Origin: a virus
Virus record (IMG/VR): IMGVR_UViG_3300042502_001143
Span: 1-35,932 of that record
Reading direction: 5' to 3' (one strand)
DNA length: 35,932 bases
Part shown: positions 8,533 to 16,200 of the stretch, piece by piece
Layout: each line of letters starts with the position of its first letter
Numbering within the stretch: the first letter of the stretch is position 1
The notes under the pieces: generated by a model
Seen by the model: only the letters and a program-made list of their open reading frames with translations
Database searches by the model: none
Told to the model about the DNA's origin: nothing
Made by a program: the position numbers and the translations under genes

Positions 8533-9947
8533 AAGCCTACTATAATATGTGTTTGATTATTAACTTTTGTTCTAGAATGCTCTGTAAAATAGCAATTATT
8601 TAAACCCTCTTCGTTTGTATCAATATGTCCTTTACTTACTTCGTTTTGAAATTTTAATTGATTATATCTGGTTGTTTTTTCTCTCCACTCATTATTGGTA
8701 TATCCATTCTCAGCATGCGCTAGTAACTTAAAAGTACATTCTCTTCTGAAAGGAACTTCTATTAATTTACTATCTTCAATATCATATCCAACCATTTCAC
8801 AATTTACAATTTCACCATCATTACCCCTTCCACTCAAATCAATCAATTTATAATCTTTAATGAATTTAGCATCATAATATAATTTTAATTTATGTGCTGA
8901 TTTATAATCTTTAAAATTTTGAGTTAACCCAAAGTATTTGTTATTACTAATATCAAATATTTCATCAGGCTCTAAAGCCTCATCATAAATTGCTACTGAA
9001 TTGATTAACCCATTGAACATTTTTTCATCATCAGTTCTTAATGGGTCTGCACAACCTAAATAAAAATATGGTTCTCTGATGTAATTGTATAAAGGAGTTT
9101 TATACATCAATCGTTTAACAAACTCACCATCCTGATACATAATTATATGTTTCTTAGTTGGGTCTATTGTTATAGCTACGTTTGTTTTATAATGAGGTTT
9201 AATATCCGTACTTATGTATATTACTTCGTTTTCATTATCAAAAATTTCAAAGTTGTATCTCTTATACGAACTATATGATATTAATAAATCATAACCAGGT
9301 ATACCAACCACACCATAGATATCTTTATCTTTTTTGTAATTTAAAACAGTTTCATTTGGTGAAAACGAAACAAATATAGTTAAAGGTCTCCTAACGTTAA
9401 TTACATTCTTACCTTTAACATATGCATTGTTACCATTAAACTTTAATGCAGCTGTATTACCACCAACGTTTTTTATTTCTTTCTCTTCTAACGGAATTCC
9501 ATTCAACTTACAACGGTAGAGTAAATCATCATCTTCAAATCCCCAACCCCAATAGTTATTTGAGTATCCGTTTATACGTCTAAACAAATCTACAGGAAAT
9601 AAAGTAACACCTCCAAAATATTCATCGAATAGTGTTCTTTTAGTTTTTGATTCAGATACAAAGTTTGTGGCTAGGTGCAATGGCACCGATGAGAAGCTGT
9701 AATCAACTTCCACCGGCAACATATCTATATCGTGAAATACAACATAATCACAATTTAGTTTCTCAGCGGTTAGGAAACCGATGTTTAGAAGTTTACCTCT
9801 ATTAAATGCAGTTCCACCATCTTGTTCCACTACAATTAGTTCGAACTCAATACCAGCTGCGTTTAAATGTTTTATAATACTTTTTTTGAAACTAAGTAAA
9901 TGTTTATACCTATCTCTATAGGGAACTATTACACCTAATTTAGCCAT
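8529..9947 (-). CDS. GT7 (beta-1,4-galactosyltransferase-like) enzyme with inserted LamG/ConA-like domain (copy 1)
   Basis: 472 residues, the same length and design as the next gene. GT7 motifs in order: VPYRDR-x-KHL (8-17), EQ-x-GG-x-x-FNRGKLLNIGF (41-58), FHDIDMLP (71-78), YFGGV (110-114) and NGYSNNYWGWGFEDDDL (126-142), a very close match to the animal beta-1,4-galactosyltransferase signature. The split C-terminal part contains LLAH (His411), then TTRYNQLKF and EEGLNNCYF (449-457). Residues about 162-396 are a LamG/ConA-like insert with KFNGNNAYV, ITIDPTKKHIIMYQDGEFV, YLGCADP, INSVAIYDEAL and LIDLSGRGNDG. There is no signal or membrane segment, so it is likely cytosolic in the infected cell. 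The gene lies 6 bases after the small upstream gene. A UDP-Gal or UDP-GalNAc donor is likely by family; the acceptor is unknown. Confidence 0.78.
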   Translation of the reverse strand: MAKLGVIVPYRDRYKHLLSFKKSIIKHLNAAGIEFELIVVEQDGGTAFNRGKLLNIGFLTAEKLNCDYVVFHDIDMLPVEVDYSFSSVPLHLATNFVSESKTKRTLFDEYFGGVTLFPVDLFRRINGYSNNYWGWGFEDDDLLYRCKLNGIPLEEKEIKNVGGNTAALKFNGNNAYVKGKNVINVRRPLTIFVSFSPNETVLNYKKDKDIYGVVGIPGYDLLISYSSYKRYNFEIFDNENEVIYISTDIKPHYKTNVAITIDPTKKHIIMYQDGEFVKRLMYKTPLYNYIREPYFYLGCADPLRTDDEKMFNGLINSVAIYDEALEPDEIFDISNNKYFGLTQNFKDYKSAHKLKLYYDAKFIKDYKLIDLSGRGNDGEIVNCEMVGYDIEDSKLIEVPFRRECTFKLLAHAENGYTNNEWREKTTRYNQLKFQNEVSKGHIDTNEEGLNNCYFTEHSRTKVNNQTHIIVGL

Positions 9948-9953
9948 AACTTA

Positions 9954-10130
9954 TTACTCTTCAGTATTTTTGAATGATTTGTGCCACTCAAATAGATAAT
10001 ACTGCATTCTTTCACTCCACTCATCTTTATCAATTTCTTCAAACCAGATGGTAAGTGCATCTAAGGAATTAGCAATTTTTTCTAATGCTTTAACTTTCCT
10101 TTGTTCTAATAACATTTCTTCTTCTGTCAT
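9954..10130 (-). CDS. Small conserved-looking hypothetical protein (58 aa)
   Basis: From the ATG at 10130 the product is 58 residues. I chose this start because it overlaps the preceding stop as ATGA, the arrangement of several neighbours; a longer version starting at 10163 would overlap the previous gene by 37 bases. The protein is acidic and mostly helical-looking (MTEEEMLLEQRKVKALEKIA), with Trp-rich segments later (IWFEE, DEWSE, FEWHK). It has no Cys, no signal peptide and no known motif. It sits between two glycosyltransferase genes, so a small partner or assembly factor is conceivable, but I do not recognise it. Confidence 0.6.
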   Translation of the reverse strand: MTEEEMLLEQRKVKALEKIANSLDALTIWFEEIDKDEWSERMQYYLFEWHKSFKNTEE

Positions 10131-10978
10131 AACGATACTATTTTTTTTATTAATTTGTTCCAAGCTCTATATCTGCGAAATTCCGCTATTGAGGAATTCT
10201 CAAACATAAATTCATTCTTATATATATCTATCAAAAATTTAGATTTTCGTAATTCTTCATACATCTTTTTATACTCATCAGAGTATGCATATTCTTGTCC
10301 AATATCAGCTACCTTTTGTATTCTTTCTATACAACTAGCATCCCATTTAAAGTGATGGACTTGAACTGAATACTCATCTATTGGTGCTATTAGTGGATGA
10401 TTCCAACCTTGCCATCTCCAAGTAGTATGCCCATCAAATTCAGCGTAATGTTGACCGGGTGTTATTTTAACATATCCTTTCTTTACACAAATCTTATTTG
10501 GACAAGCCCCACTCATCGGATATCTAAAAAATCCCATCATTGGGAATTGTTTAAAAATAAATTCATCGGTTATGTGAGGAAATGTTCCATCTTTACCAAC
10601 TCTATCAATAAAGCCACCTCTAACTACATCCCATCCTCTTCTATCACAATCACTAACCATTTCTTTGAGATTATCCTTTGGATATAAATGAAACTCATCA
10701 ATATCTGCAATAACCCACCAATCATCCCCATATTTAGAAGTAGCCTGATTATATAATTTGGTAACTTCCTCCCAATCAAATATTCTATGTCTTGTCGTTC
10801 CCACAATCTTAACATTAAATAGATTATCGGTTATTGCTCTAACTTCATCATCTATATTTGGATGTAATTCTGAATTATAAGTAACAATACAAATCTCATC
10901 TACATATTTTGTGTAGTGAGAAATAAAATGTGGTAATAATTCCACACCATGTCCAATAACAGTAACTAATCTTATCAT
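10127..10978 (-). CDS. Glycosyltransferase family 2-like (Glyco_tranf_2_4 type)
   Basis: 283 residues. It opens with a beta strand and acceptor-free N-terminus (RLVTVIGHGVELLPHFISHY), followed by Y-x-x-VDEICIVTYNS, typical of GT-A enzymes of the DUF/GT2_4 group in which the protein watches over a single interaction site rather than a long chain. The metal-binding DxD-type motif is ADIDEF (91-96). HHFKWD (about 211-216) near the end matches the late His motif seen in this group. The enzyme likely moves a sugar from a nucleotide-sugar donor; the donor is not readable. Its ATG overlaps the stop of the methyltransferase by 4 bases (ATGA), so the pair is translationally coupled. Confidence 0.75.
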   Translation of the reverse strand: MIRLVTVIGHGVELLPHFISHYTKYVDEICIVTYNSELHPNIDDEVRAITDNLFNVKIVGTTRHRIFDWEEVTKLYNQATSKYGDDWWVIADIDEFHLYPKDNLKEMVSDCDRRGWDVVRGGFIDRVGKDGTFPHITDEFIFKQFPMMGFFRYPMSGACPNKICVKKGYVKITPGQHYAEFDGHTTWRWQGWNHPLIAPIDEYSVQVHHFKWDASCIERIQKVADIGQEYAYSDEYKKMYEELRKSKFLIDIYKNEFMFENSSIAEFRRYRAWNKLIKKIVSL

Positions 10979-11700
10979 TTTCTATTCAATAAAGTTATAC
11001 CGGTTGATGAAGGTTTATTTGGTAATATTTTATGATTGAAAAGGTTAATTATATTCCAATCTTTATTATCAGCCAATTCTTTTATCAATTTAGCAGGTCC
11101 ATCAAATTTATCCCAATGTTTTTTAGAATCTTCAGATACAATTAAATTATTTTCATAAGATTCATCAGTATCATGTATCATTATAATACCTTTATCTGAA
11201 AGTATCGTTGAATATAAATCAAAATCCAACTTAACACCTTCATATGAGTGGTCACCATCTATAAAAAGAACATCTATCTTAATATCTTGCTTAACAAAGA
11301 AATCATAGTATGCCTTTTCAGATGTTTCTTTTATAAATCGTGGATGAAACGCACTTCTAAACAAAGAACTCTCATCTTCTATATCAGATTTACCACCAAC
11401 TCCATTACAAGCATCAACAACGTAAGTTGTTCCAATATCTCCCCAATTCTTATCATTACTTCCTTCAAATATTTGTTGTTCCCACAAATCCATCCTCGCT
11501 TGAGTCATAATGCGTGGAATAAACCCTCCACCACTCCCAATACACACACAAACCTTTGCTCTCATATGTTGAATGATAGAATATACCAATAATCCATCAC
11601 CCATGTGCTTTATAGTAGCTCCATGTGTCCATCTGAATGGTATATCCACACCTTCATTGGTTGTTATAAAGTTTTCTATGTAAAATTGGTCAGTTATCAT
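10975..11700 (-). CDS. Class I SAM-dependent methyltransferase (Methyltransf_24-like)
   Basis: 241 residues. Motif I is VCVCIGSGGGF (50-60). LFIDGDHSYEGVKLDFDLY (145-163), followed by DKGIIMIHDTDE (169-180), is the diagnostic pair of the Methyltransf_24 / cephalosporin-hydroxylase-like group often found in glycan gene clusters. It presumably methylates a sugar or small molecule in the same pathway as the flanking glycosyltransferases. The gene is preceded by 23 bases of non-coding DNA containing a promoter-like sequence (11711-11742), so it may head its own transcript as well as being read through from upstream. No Shine-Dalgarno sequence is visible in front of the ATG. Confidence 0.8.
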   Translation of the reverse strand: MITDQFYIENFITTNEGVDIPFRWTHGATIKHMGDGLLVYSIIQHMRAKVCVCIGSGGGFIPRIMTQARMDLWEQQIFEGSNDKNWGDIGTTYVVDACNGVGGKSDIEDESSLFRSAFHPRFIKETSEKAYYDFFVKQDIKIDVLFIDGDHSYEGVKLDFDLYSTILSDKGIIMIHDTDESYENNLIVSEDSKKHWDKFDGPAKLIKELADNKDWNIINLFNHKILPNKPSSTGITLLNRK

Positions 11701-11710
11701 AAAATATTGG

Positions 11711-11742
11711 TAAAGATACGAAATTATTTAGTATTTTCCAAA
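11711..11742 (-). promoter_or_regulatory. Bacteroidota-type promoter candidate upstream of the methyltransferase gene
   Basis: On the minus strand TTTG (11742-11739) is followed by exactly 20 bases and then TATCTTTA (11718-11711), fitting the Bacteroidota -33 TTG / -7 TAnnTTTG pattern except for the last base. The -7 box is preceded by TTTCG, as in the second candidate at 12896-12927. The -33 box lies inside the end of the upstream gene. The expected start of transcription would leave a leader of only a few bases before the ATG at 11700. Confidence 0.5.
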
Positions 11743-12437
11743 TCTTTTTTCTTATTTTCTTTAGATTTCCACTCTTTTTTCTTAACCTCATTAGTAGATA
11801 CGGTCCTACCATAGGCAAAAGTTCCAATATGGTTTATTTCATTACTTAAATTCATATCTATCTTTAACTCATAACCCAATTTATTTAATTTCTTAAATAG
11901 AGTAAAATCTTCACCTCCCCAATCTTCTGTTTTTGGCTGATATGTGTATTCGAAGTATGGTTTTTGTAATTTTTGGAATATTTCAGTCCTCATTAATACA
12001 CAACCCATTCCCATTGCCTCAGCAGTTACCAATTCATCTGAATATTGTATGGGTATCCAACTTTCCCAATCGCTTGTATCGGTATATGCAACCGATTTAA
12101 AGGGGTATGTTCTTTTCATATAGTTACACCCCACAATATTTTGATTGTGTGATAGTAACCTTAATAGGGTGGTTGGTGGGAACATCATATCACTATCTAA
12201 CCAAAGAACCCATTCTGCTCCAACTTCTATTGCCTGTTTGATTAAACTTTCTCTTTGATTTATTAGAATAGTTGAAGCATCAAAAAACAAATGAGTTTCA
12301 ATTCCCATTTGTGTAGTTGTCTTAACCAAATTACTTAATGAATAAGCAAAGTGAGAATATACCGTATCTTTACTCGGAACTAATATAGCTACCGATGTTG
12401 GTAACCCTTGCCATAAAGTGTTTTTGTAGATACTCAT
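11724..12437 (-). CDS. GT-A fold glycosyltransferase
   Basis: 237 residues. SVAILVPS (15-22) and LINQRESLIKQAIEVGAEWVLWLDSDMMFP (58-87) give the nucleotide-binding half, with the DSD metal motif at 81-83. IVGCNYMKR (101-109) and GMGCVLMR (143-150) follow, then WGGEDFTLFKKL (173-184) and INHIG (201-205), the usual acceptor-side acidic motif and metal-binding His. This layout is common among phage-encoded GT2-like enzymes. The C-terminus is a lysine/glutamate-rich tail (KKKEWKSKENKKKDLE) with no clear fold. Its ATG overlaps the preceding stop by 4 bases. The sugar and acceptor are unknown. Confidence 0.8.
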   Translation of the reverse strand: MSIYKNTLWQGLPTSVAILVPSKDTVYSHFAYSLSNLVKTTTQMGIETHLFFDASTILINQRESLIKQAIEVGAEWVLWLDSDMMFPPTTLLRLLSHNQNIVGCNYMKRTYPFKSVAYTDTSDWESWIPIQYSDELVTAEAMGMGCVLMRTEIFQKLQKPYFEYTYQPKTEDWGGEDFTLFKKLNKLGYELKIDMNLSNEINHIGTFAYGRTVSTNEVKKKEWKSKENKKKDLENTK

Positions 12438-12880
12438 TTTACACCAGGTATTTTAGATGTATCCATTTCAGCTTCAGCAATTGTTTCGTTAATGATATTA
12501 ATTAGTTCCTTAGAACGTCTAATTATTAATTTATAATCTACAATTGGTAAATTACTTATGGTTTCAAAAGTATGTTTAGAGTATTTTCCATCCAAAAGAA
12601 CTTCGGTGGATACTTTTCTTGCTAATCTTTCTATAGTAGCCCATCTACTATATTCTAAATCGTTTTGTAAGAGTTTCTGAAGATTATCAGAGTTGTGGGA
12701 TTTAAGTATTCCATCCATTATTTGGATTTCTTCTTTTACTTCATCCGTTTCAGCAAGAGTTTTTAGATATTCGTATTTTTCAACAAATCTAATAAGTTTT
12801 CTTTTATCGTAGTCAATTCCATTCCAAACTATGTTTTTTAATTCATATTCGGACATAGATTCTTTGTAACTTAATTTCAT
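12434..12880 (-). CDS. Hypothetical protein, helical (148 aa)
   Basis: 148 residues from the ATG at 12880. An upstream TTG at 12898 in the same frame is rejected because the ATG is a better start and the TTG would overlap the promoter-like sequence. The sequence is charged and apparently all-helical (ELKNIVWNGIDYDKRKLI, LIIRRSKELINIINETIAEAEM), without Cys in the chosen version and without signal or membrane segments. I do not recognise a family. It is the first gene after the promoter candidate at 12896-12927 and overlaps the first glycosyltransferase by 4 bases, so it is transcribed with the modification genes, but could equally be a small tail or regulatory protein. Confidence 0.65.
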   Translation of the reverse strand: MKLSYKESMSEYELKNIVWNGIDYDKRKLIRFVEKYEYLKTLAETDEVKEEIQIMDGILKSHNSDNLQKLLQNDLEYSRWATIERLARKVSTEVLLDGKYSKHTFETISNLPIVDYKLIIRRSKELINIINETIAEAEMDTSKIPGVK

Positions 12881-12895
12881 AACAAAACATTTTAA

Positions 12896-12927
12896 CAAAT
12901 ATACGAAAAATATCTGATATTACCAAA
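12896..12927 (-). promoter_or_regulatory. Bacteroidota-type promoter candidate heading the modification operon
   Basis: On the minus strand TTTG (12927-12924), exactly 20 bases, then TATATTTG (12903-12896): a full match to the -33 TTG / -7 TAnnTTTG consensus of Bacteroidota housekeeping promoters. It lies wholly in the 51-base gap between 12880 and 12932, the second-longest gap in the window. The TTTCG just before the -7 box is also present in the candidate at 11711-11742. It would drive the genes from 12880 down to 1. Confidence 0.6.
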
Positions 12928-12931
12928 CATT

Positions 12932-13180
12932 TTATGGATAATCTTGTGGTGTTGTAATACCTCCGAATTTAATACTCAATTCAGATTCAGCACCTATAAC
13001 TAAATTAGTTTGACCTAATCCTAAGTTTCTATTCTGCCCAATAGATGTTCCACCGCCGGATGGTGTATTGTTTAATCCAATGTTCGTATTAGCCGCAGGA
13101 GGATATCCAGCCGATAGACCAAATGCCCTATATACCTTTCCCATAGCAATTTCCGAACCGGTAGCAGGAATTAAACCCAT
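12932..13180 (-). CDS. Small Gly/Asn-rich phage protein, likely virion-associated (82 aa)
   Basis: 82 residues, starting MGLIPATGSEIAMGKVYRAFGL and continuing with a Gly/Asn/Ser-rich stretch (AANTNIGLNNTPSGGGTSIG) and a beta-like end (LVIGAESELSIKFGG). There are no charged clusters, Cys or signal peptide. The ATG at 13180 is preceded by an A-rich leader (TTTAAAAACA) and no Shine-Dalgarno sequence. It directly follows the S74 fibre gene after a 47-base gap, which fits a minor tail or fibre-associated protein, but no function can be read from the sequence. Confidence 0.6.
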   Translation of the reverse strand: MGLIPATGSEIAMGKVYRAFGLSAGYPPAANTNIGLNNTPSGGGTSIGQNRNLGLGQTNLVIGAESELSIKFGGITTPQDYP

Positions 13181-13227
13181 TGTTTTTAAACTTTATTATT
13201 CAATATTAACATCACTTTAGATAAGTA

Positions 13228-16200
13228 TTACTTATTTAAAATGTTGTTTATTACTTCTCTTAACTCTTTAATTTCAGTTTGTTGGGCTACTATGGCGTTC
13301 TGCTGCTCTTTTATGGATTCAATCAATAAAGGTATAATTTTTTCGTAATTAACTGCCTTATAACCACTTTCACGAGTAATTACTAATTCAGGCATTACTT
13401 CCTCAATTTCTTGTGCAATTACTCCGTAATCTTTGCCTGTATATGTTTGTTGATTTTTATTCCAATCAAATGTATAACCACCTATTTTAGAAATAATTTC
13501 TAATGGAGATTCTATTTTTTGGATATTATCCTTTAGATTTTTATCAGATGCTGCGTATGCTACAACTTCACCCGTTGCTCTAATATCACCACCAACTTGC
13601 AATTTAGCTGCTACAGATGTTCCAGCAGTTCCAATTCTTACATTACCGCCTGGACTTAAAAATAAATCGGTTGAACCACCTGTTGATATTGTTTTAGCTC
13701 CAGTTGCAGATGAGAATGATATTGATGTTGAATCTGCTGATAATGTTAATCCGCTTCTTATTATACTAACGGCACCACCTTCATTAATACTGATTGCAGT
13801 TCTCGCACCAGTAGCATATGAATCGGTTGTAGCGATATACATTCTTGTACCGTATGAACCATCTGAGTTAATATAGATACCCGCTTGACCGTTTCCACCC
13901 GAACTTGCATCTCTTGCTCCAAAAGTTATTGCAAAACCAGCGTTAGCTGTTCCACTCGCAGAACCTAAATGTAAATCACCATTTCCTGTACCAGGAGTTG
14001 TTGCACTCCATACGGTTGGCGTTCCACTTAAAGTTTGTCTAGCAAATGTGGGTGTTGCTGCCGTATGAATATTTTGAGGAGTTGATAATGTTACAGCTCC
14101 CGTTCCAGCACTTACTGAAATTTGATTCGATGTTCCTGTTAAAGATGTTACACCCGTATTCGTAATTGTTACTGCTCCCGTAGCACCACTTACACTAATA
14201 CCTGTTCCTGCTACATTTGAAGTTACACCCGCGTTTGTTAATGTTACAGTTCCACCCAATGATACTGCACCACCTCCACTCATACCAGTTCCCGCAGTTA
14301 CGGTTATAGATGAGTTTGCTAATTTAGCGTTTGTTAATGCACCATCTGCAATTGTGAATGTTCTATCTGCTGATAAATCACCTCCACCCGTAATACCTCC
14401 AGTTGTAGATATACTTCTAGCCGTTGTAAGCATTGTCCCACCAACCAATATAGTATTACCATCGGCAAGAGTTAAAGTTCTATCAGCGGTTAGAGTTGTT
14501 GGAGAAATTGTTACATCAAAAGTACCCGTTCCACCTGCTCTACCTGCTATTATTACACCATCTTGCGTTGCCGCAGTTCTTATAGTTAATCCACCACCTG
14601 TTATAGATTGTGCTCCCGAAAGAGTTAATCCACCAAATGTTGGAGTTGCTGCTGTATGAATATTTTGTGGTAGGGATAATGTCCAAGTTCTATTTGATGA
14701 TAAATCTTGTCCACCTGCTGATGAAACTACTTGGTTTGTAGTTCCATTTATTGTGATAGTTCTCGTAGTAGAAACCATCGTTCCCGTTACTAAGGTAGTA
14801 TTACCATTAGCAAGAGTTAGGGTTCTATCTGCCGATAAAGTTTCAGGAGTAATACTTACTCTGAAGTTTCCAGTTCCACCTGCTCTACCAACTAATCTTA
14901 CACCATCTTGTGTTGCCGCTGCTCTTACGATTTGGTCACCTGTTAATGTAAGTGTTGCTCCATCGAATGTTAAATTAGTTTCAACTGTTGCATTTGGTGC
15001 CGTTCCATTTAATGTTATTAAACCATTATCAGTTGCTCCTGTTAATGATAATACTCCATTTGTTCCACTAGCTCCCGAAGTTCCTGATGTTGCTGATGTT
15101 CCCGAAGTTCCTGATGTTGCCGATGTTCCACTTGTTCCGGATGTTCCCGAAGTTCCACTTGTCCCCCTAGTTCCACTTGTTCCAGAAGTTGCTGAAGTTC
15201 CACTCGTTCCACTCGTTGCTGAAGTTCCGCTTGTTGCTGATGTTCCTGATGTTCCGGAAGTTCCACTACTTCCACCCGTTCCACTTGTTGCAGATGTTCC
15301 TGAAGTTCCCGATGTTCCACTACTTCCCGATGAACCTGTTGCTCCCGATAACCCACTTGTACCAGATGAACCGGAAGTTCCGCTTGTTGCTGAAGTTCCT
15401 GATGTTGCTGAAGTTCCCGAAGTTCCTGATGTTCCTCTAGTTCCACTTGTTCCACTACTACCACCCGTTCCCGAAGTTCCTGAAGTTCCACTTACACCAC
15501 TACTTCCCGAAGTTGCTGATGTTCCGCTTGTTCCCGAAGTTGCTGATGTTCCACTCGTTGCTGAAGTTCCCGATGTTCCACTTGTACCAGATGAACCACT
15601 CGTTCCCGAAGTTGCGGATGTTCCGCTTGTTCCCGAAGTTGCTGATGTTCCGCTTGTTCCCGATGTTCCACTACTTCCGCTTGAGCCAGATGCTCCACTC
15701 ACACCACTCGTTCCCGAAGTTCCCGATGTTCCTCTAGTTCCACTCGTTCCACTACTACCACCACTTCCACTTGTTGCTGATGTTCCCGATGTTCCGCTTG
15801 TTGCTGAGGTGCCGGATGTTCCGCTTGTTCCCGAAGTTCCACTTGTTCCCGAAGTTCCTGCTGAGCCTGAAGTTCCTTGTGCTCCCGATGAACCACTACT
15901 TCCACTACTTCCACTCGTTCCCGAAGTTGCTGATGTTCCTGAAGTTCCACTTGTCCCTCTAGTTCCACTCGTTCCACTACTACCCGCAGTTGCTGATGTT
16001 CCTGAAGTTCCACTCGTTCCCGAAGTTCCCGAAGAACCAGTCAGACCCGAAGAACCACCTGCTCCACTTATACCACTTGTTCCTGAAGTTCCACTTGTCC
16101 CTCTAGTTCCACTCGTTCCACTACTACCTGCAGTTGCAGATGTTCCACTTGTTCCACTACTTCCCGAAGAACCACTTCCTCCACCTGCTCCAGTAATACC

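Noticed and set aside
12881-12898. TTG start giving a longer version of the 148-residue protein
   Set aside because: The ATG at 12880 is in frame, and the TTG would overlap the -7 box of the promoter candidate.
13221-13235. A perfect 7-base inverted repeat around one base (ATAAGTA T TACTTAT)
   Set aside because: It overlaps the stop codon of the 1634-residue fibre gene, has almost no loop for a hairpin, and is short enough to arise by chance in AT-rich sequence.
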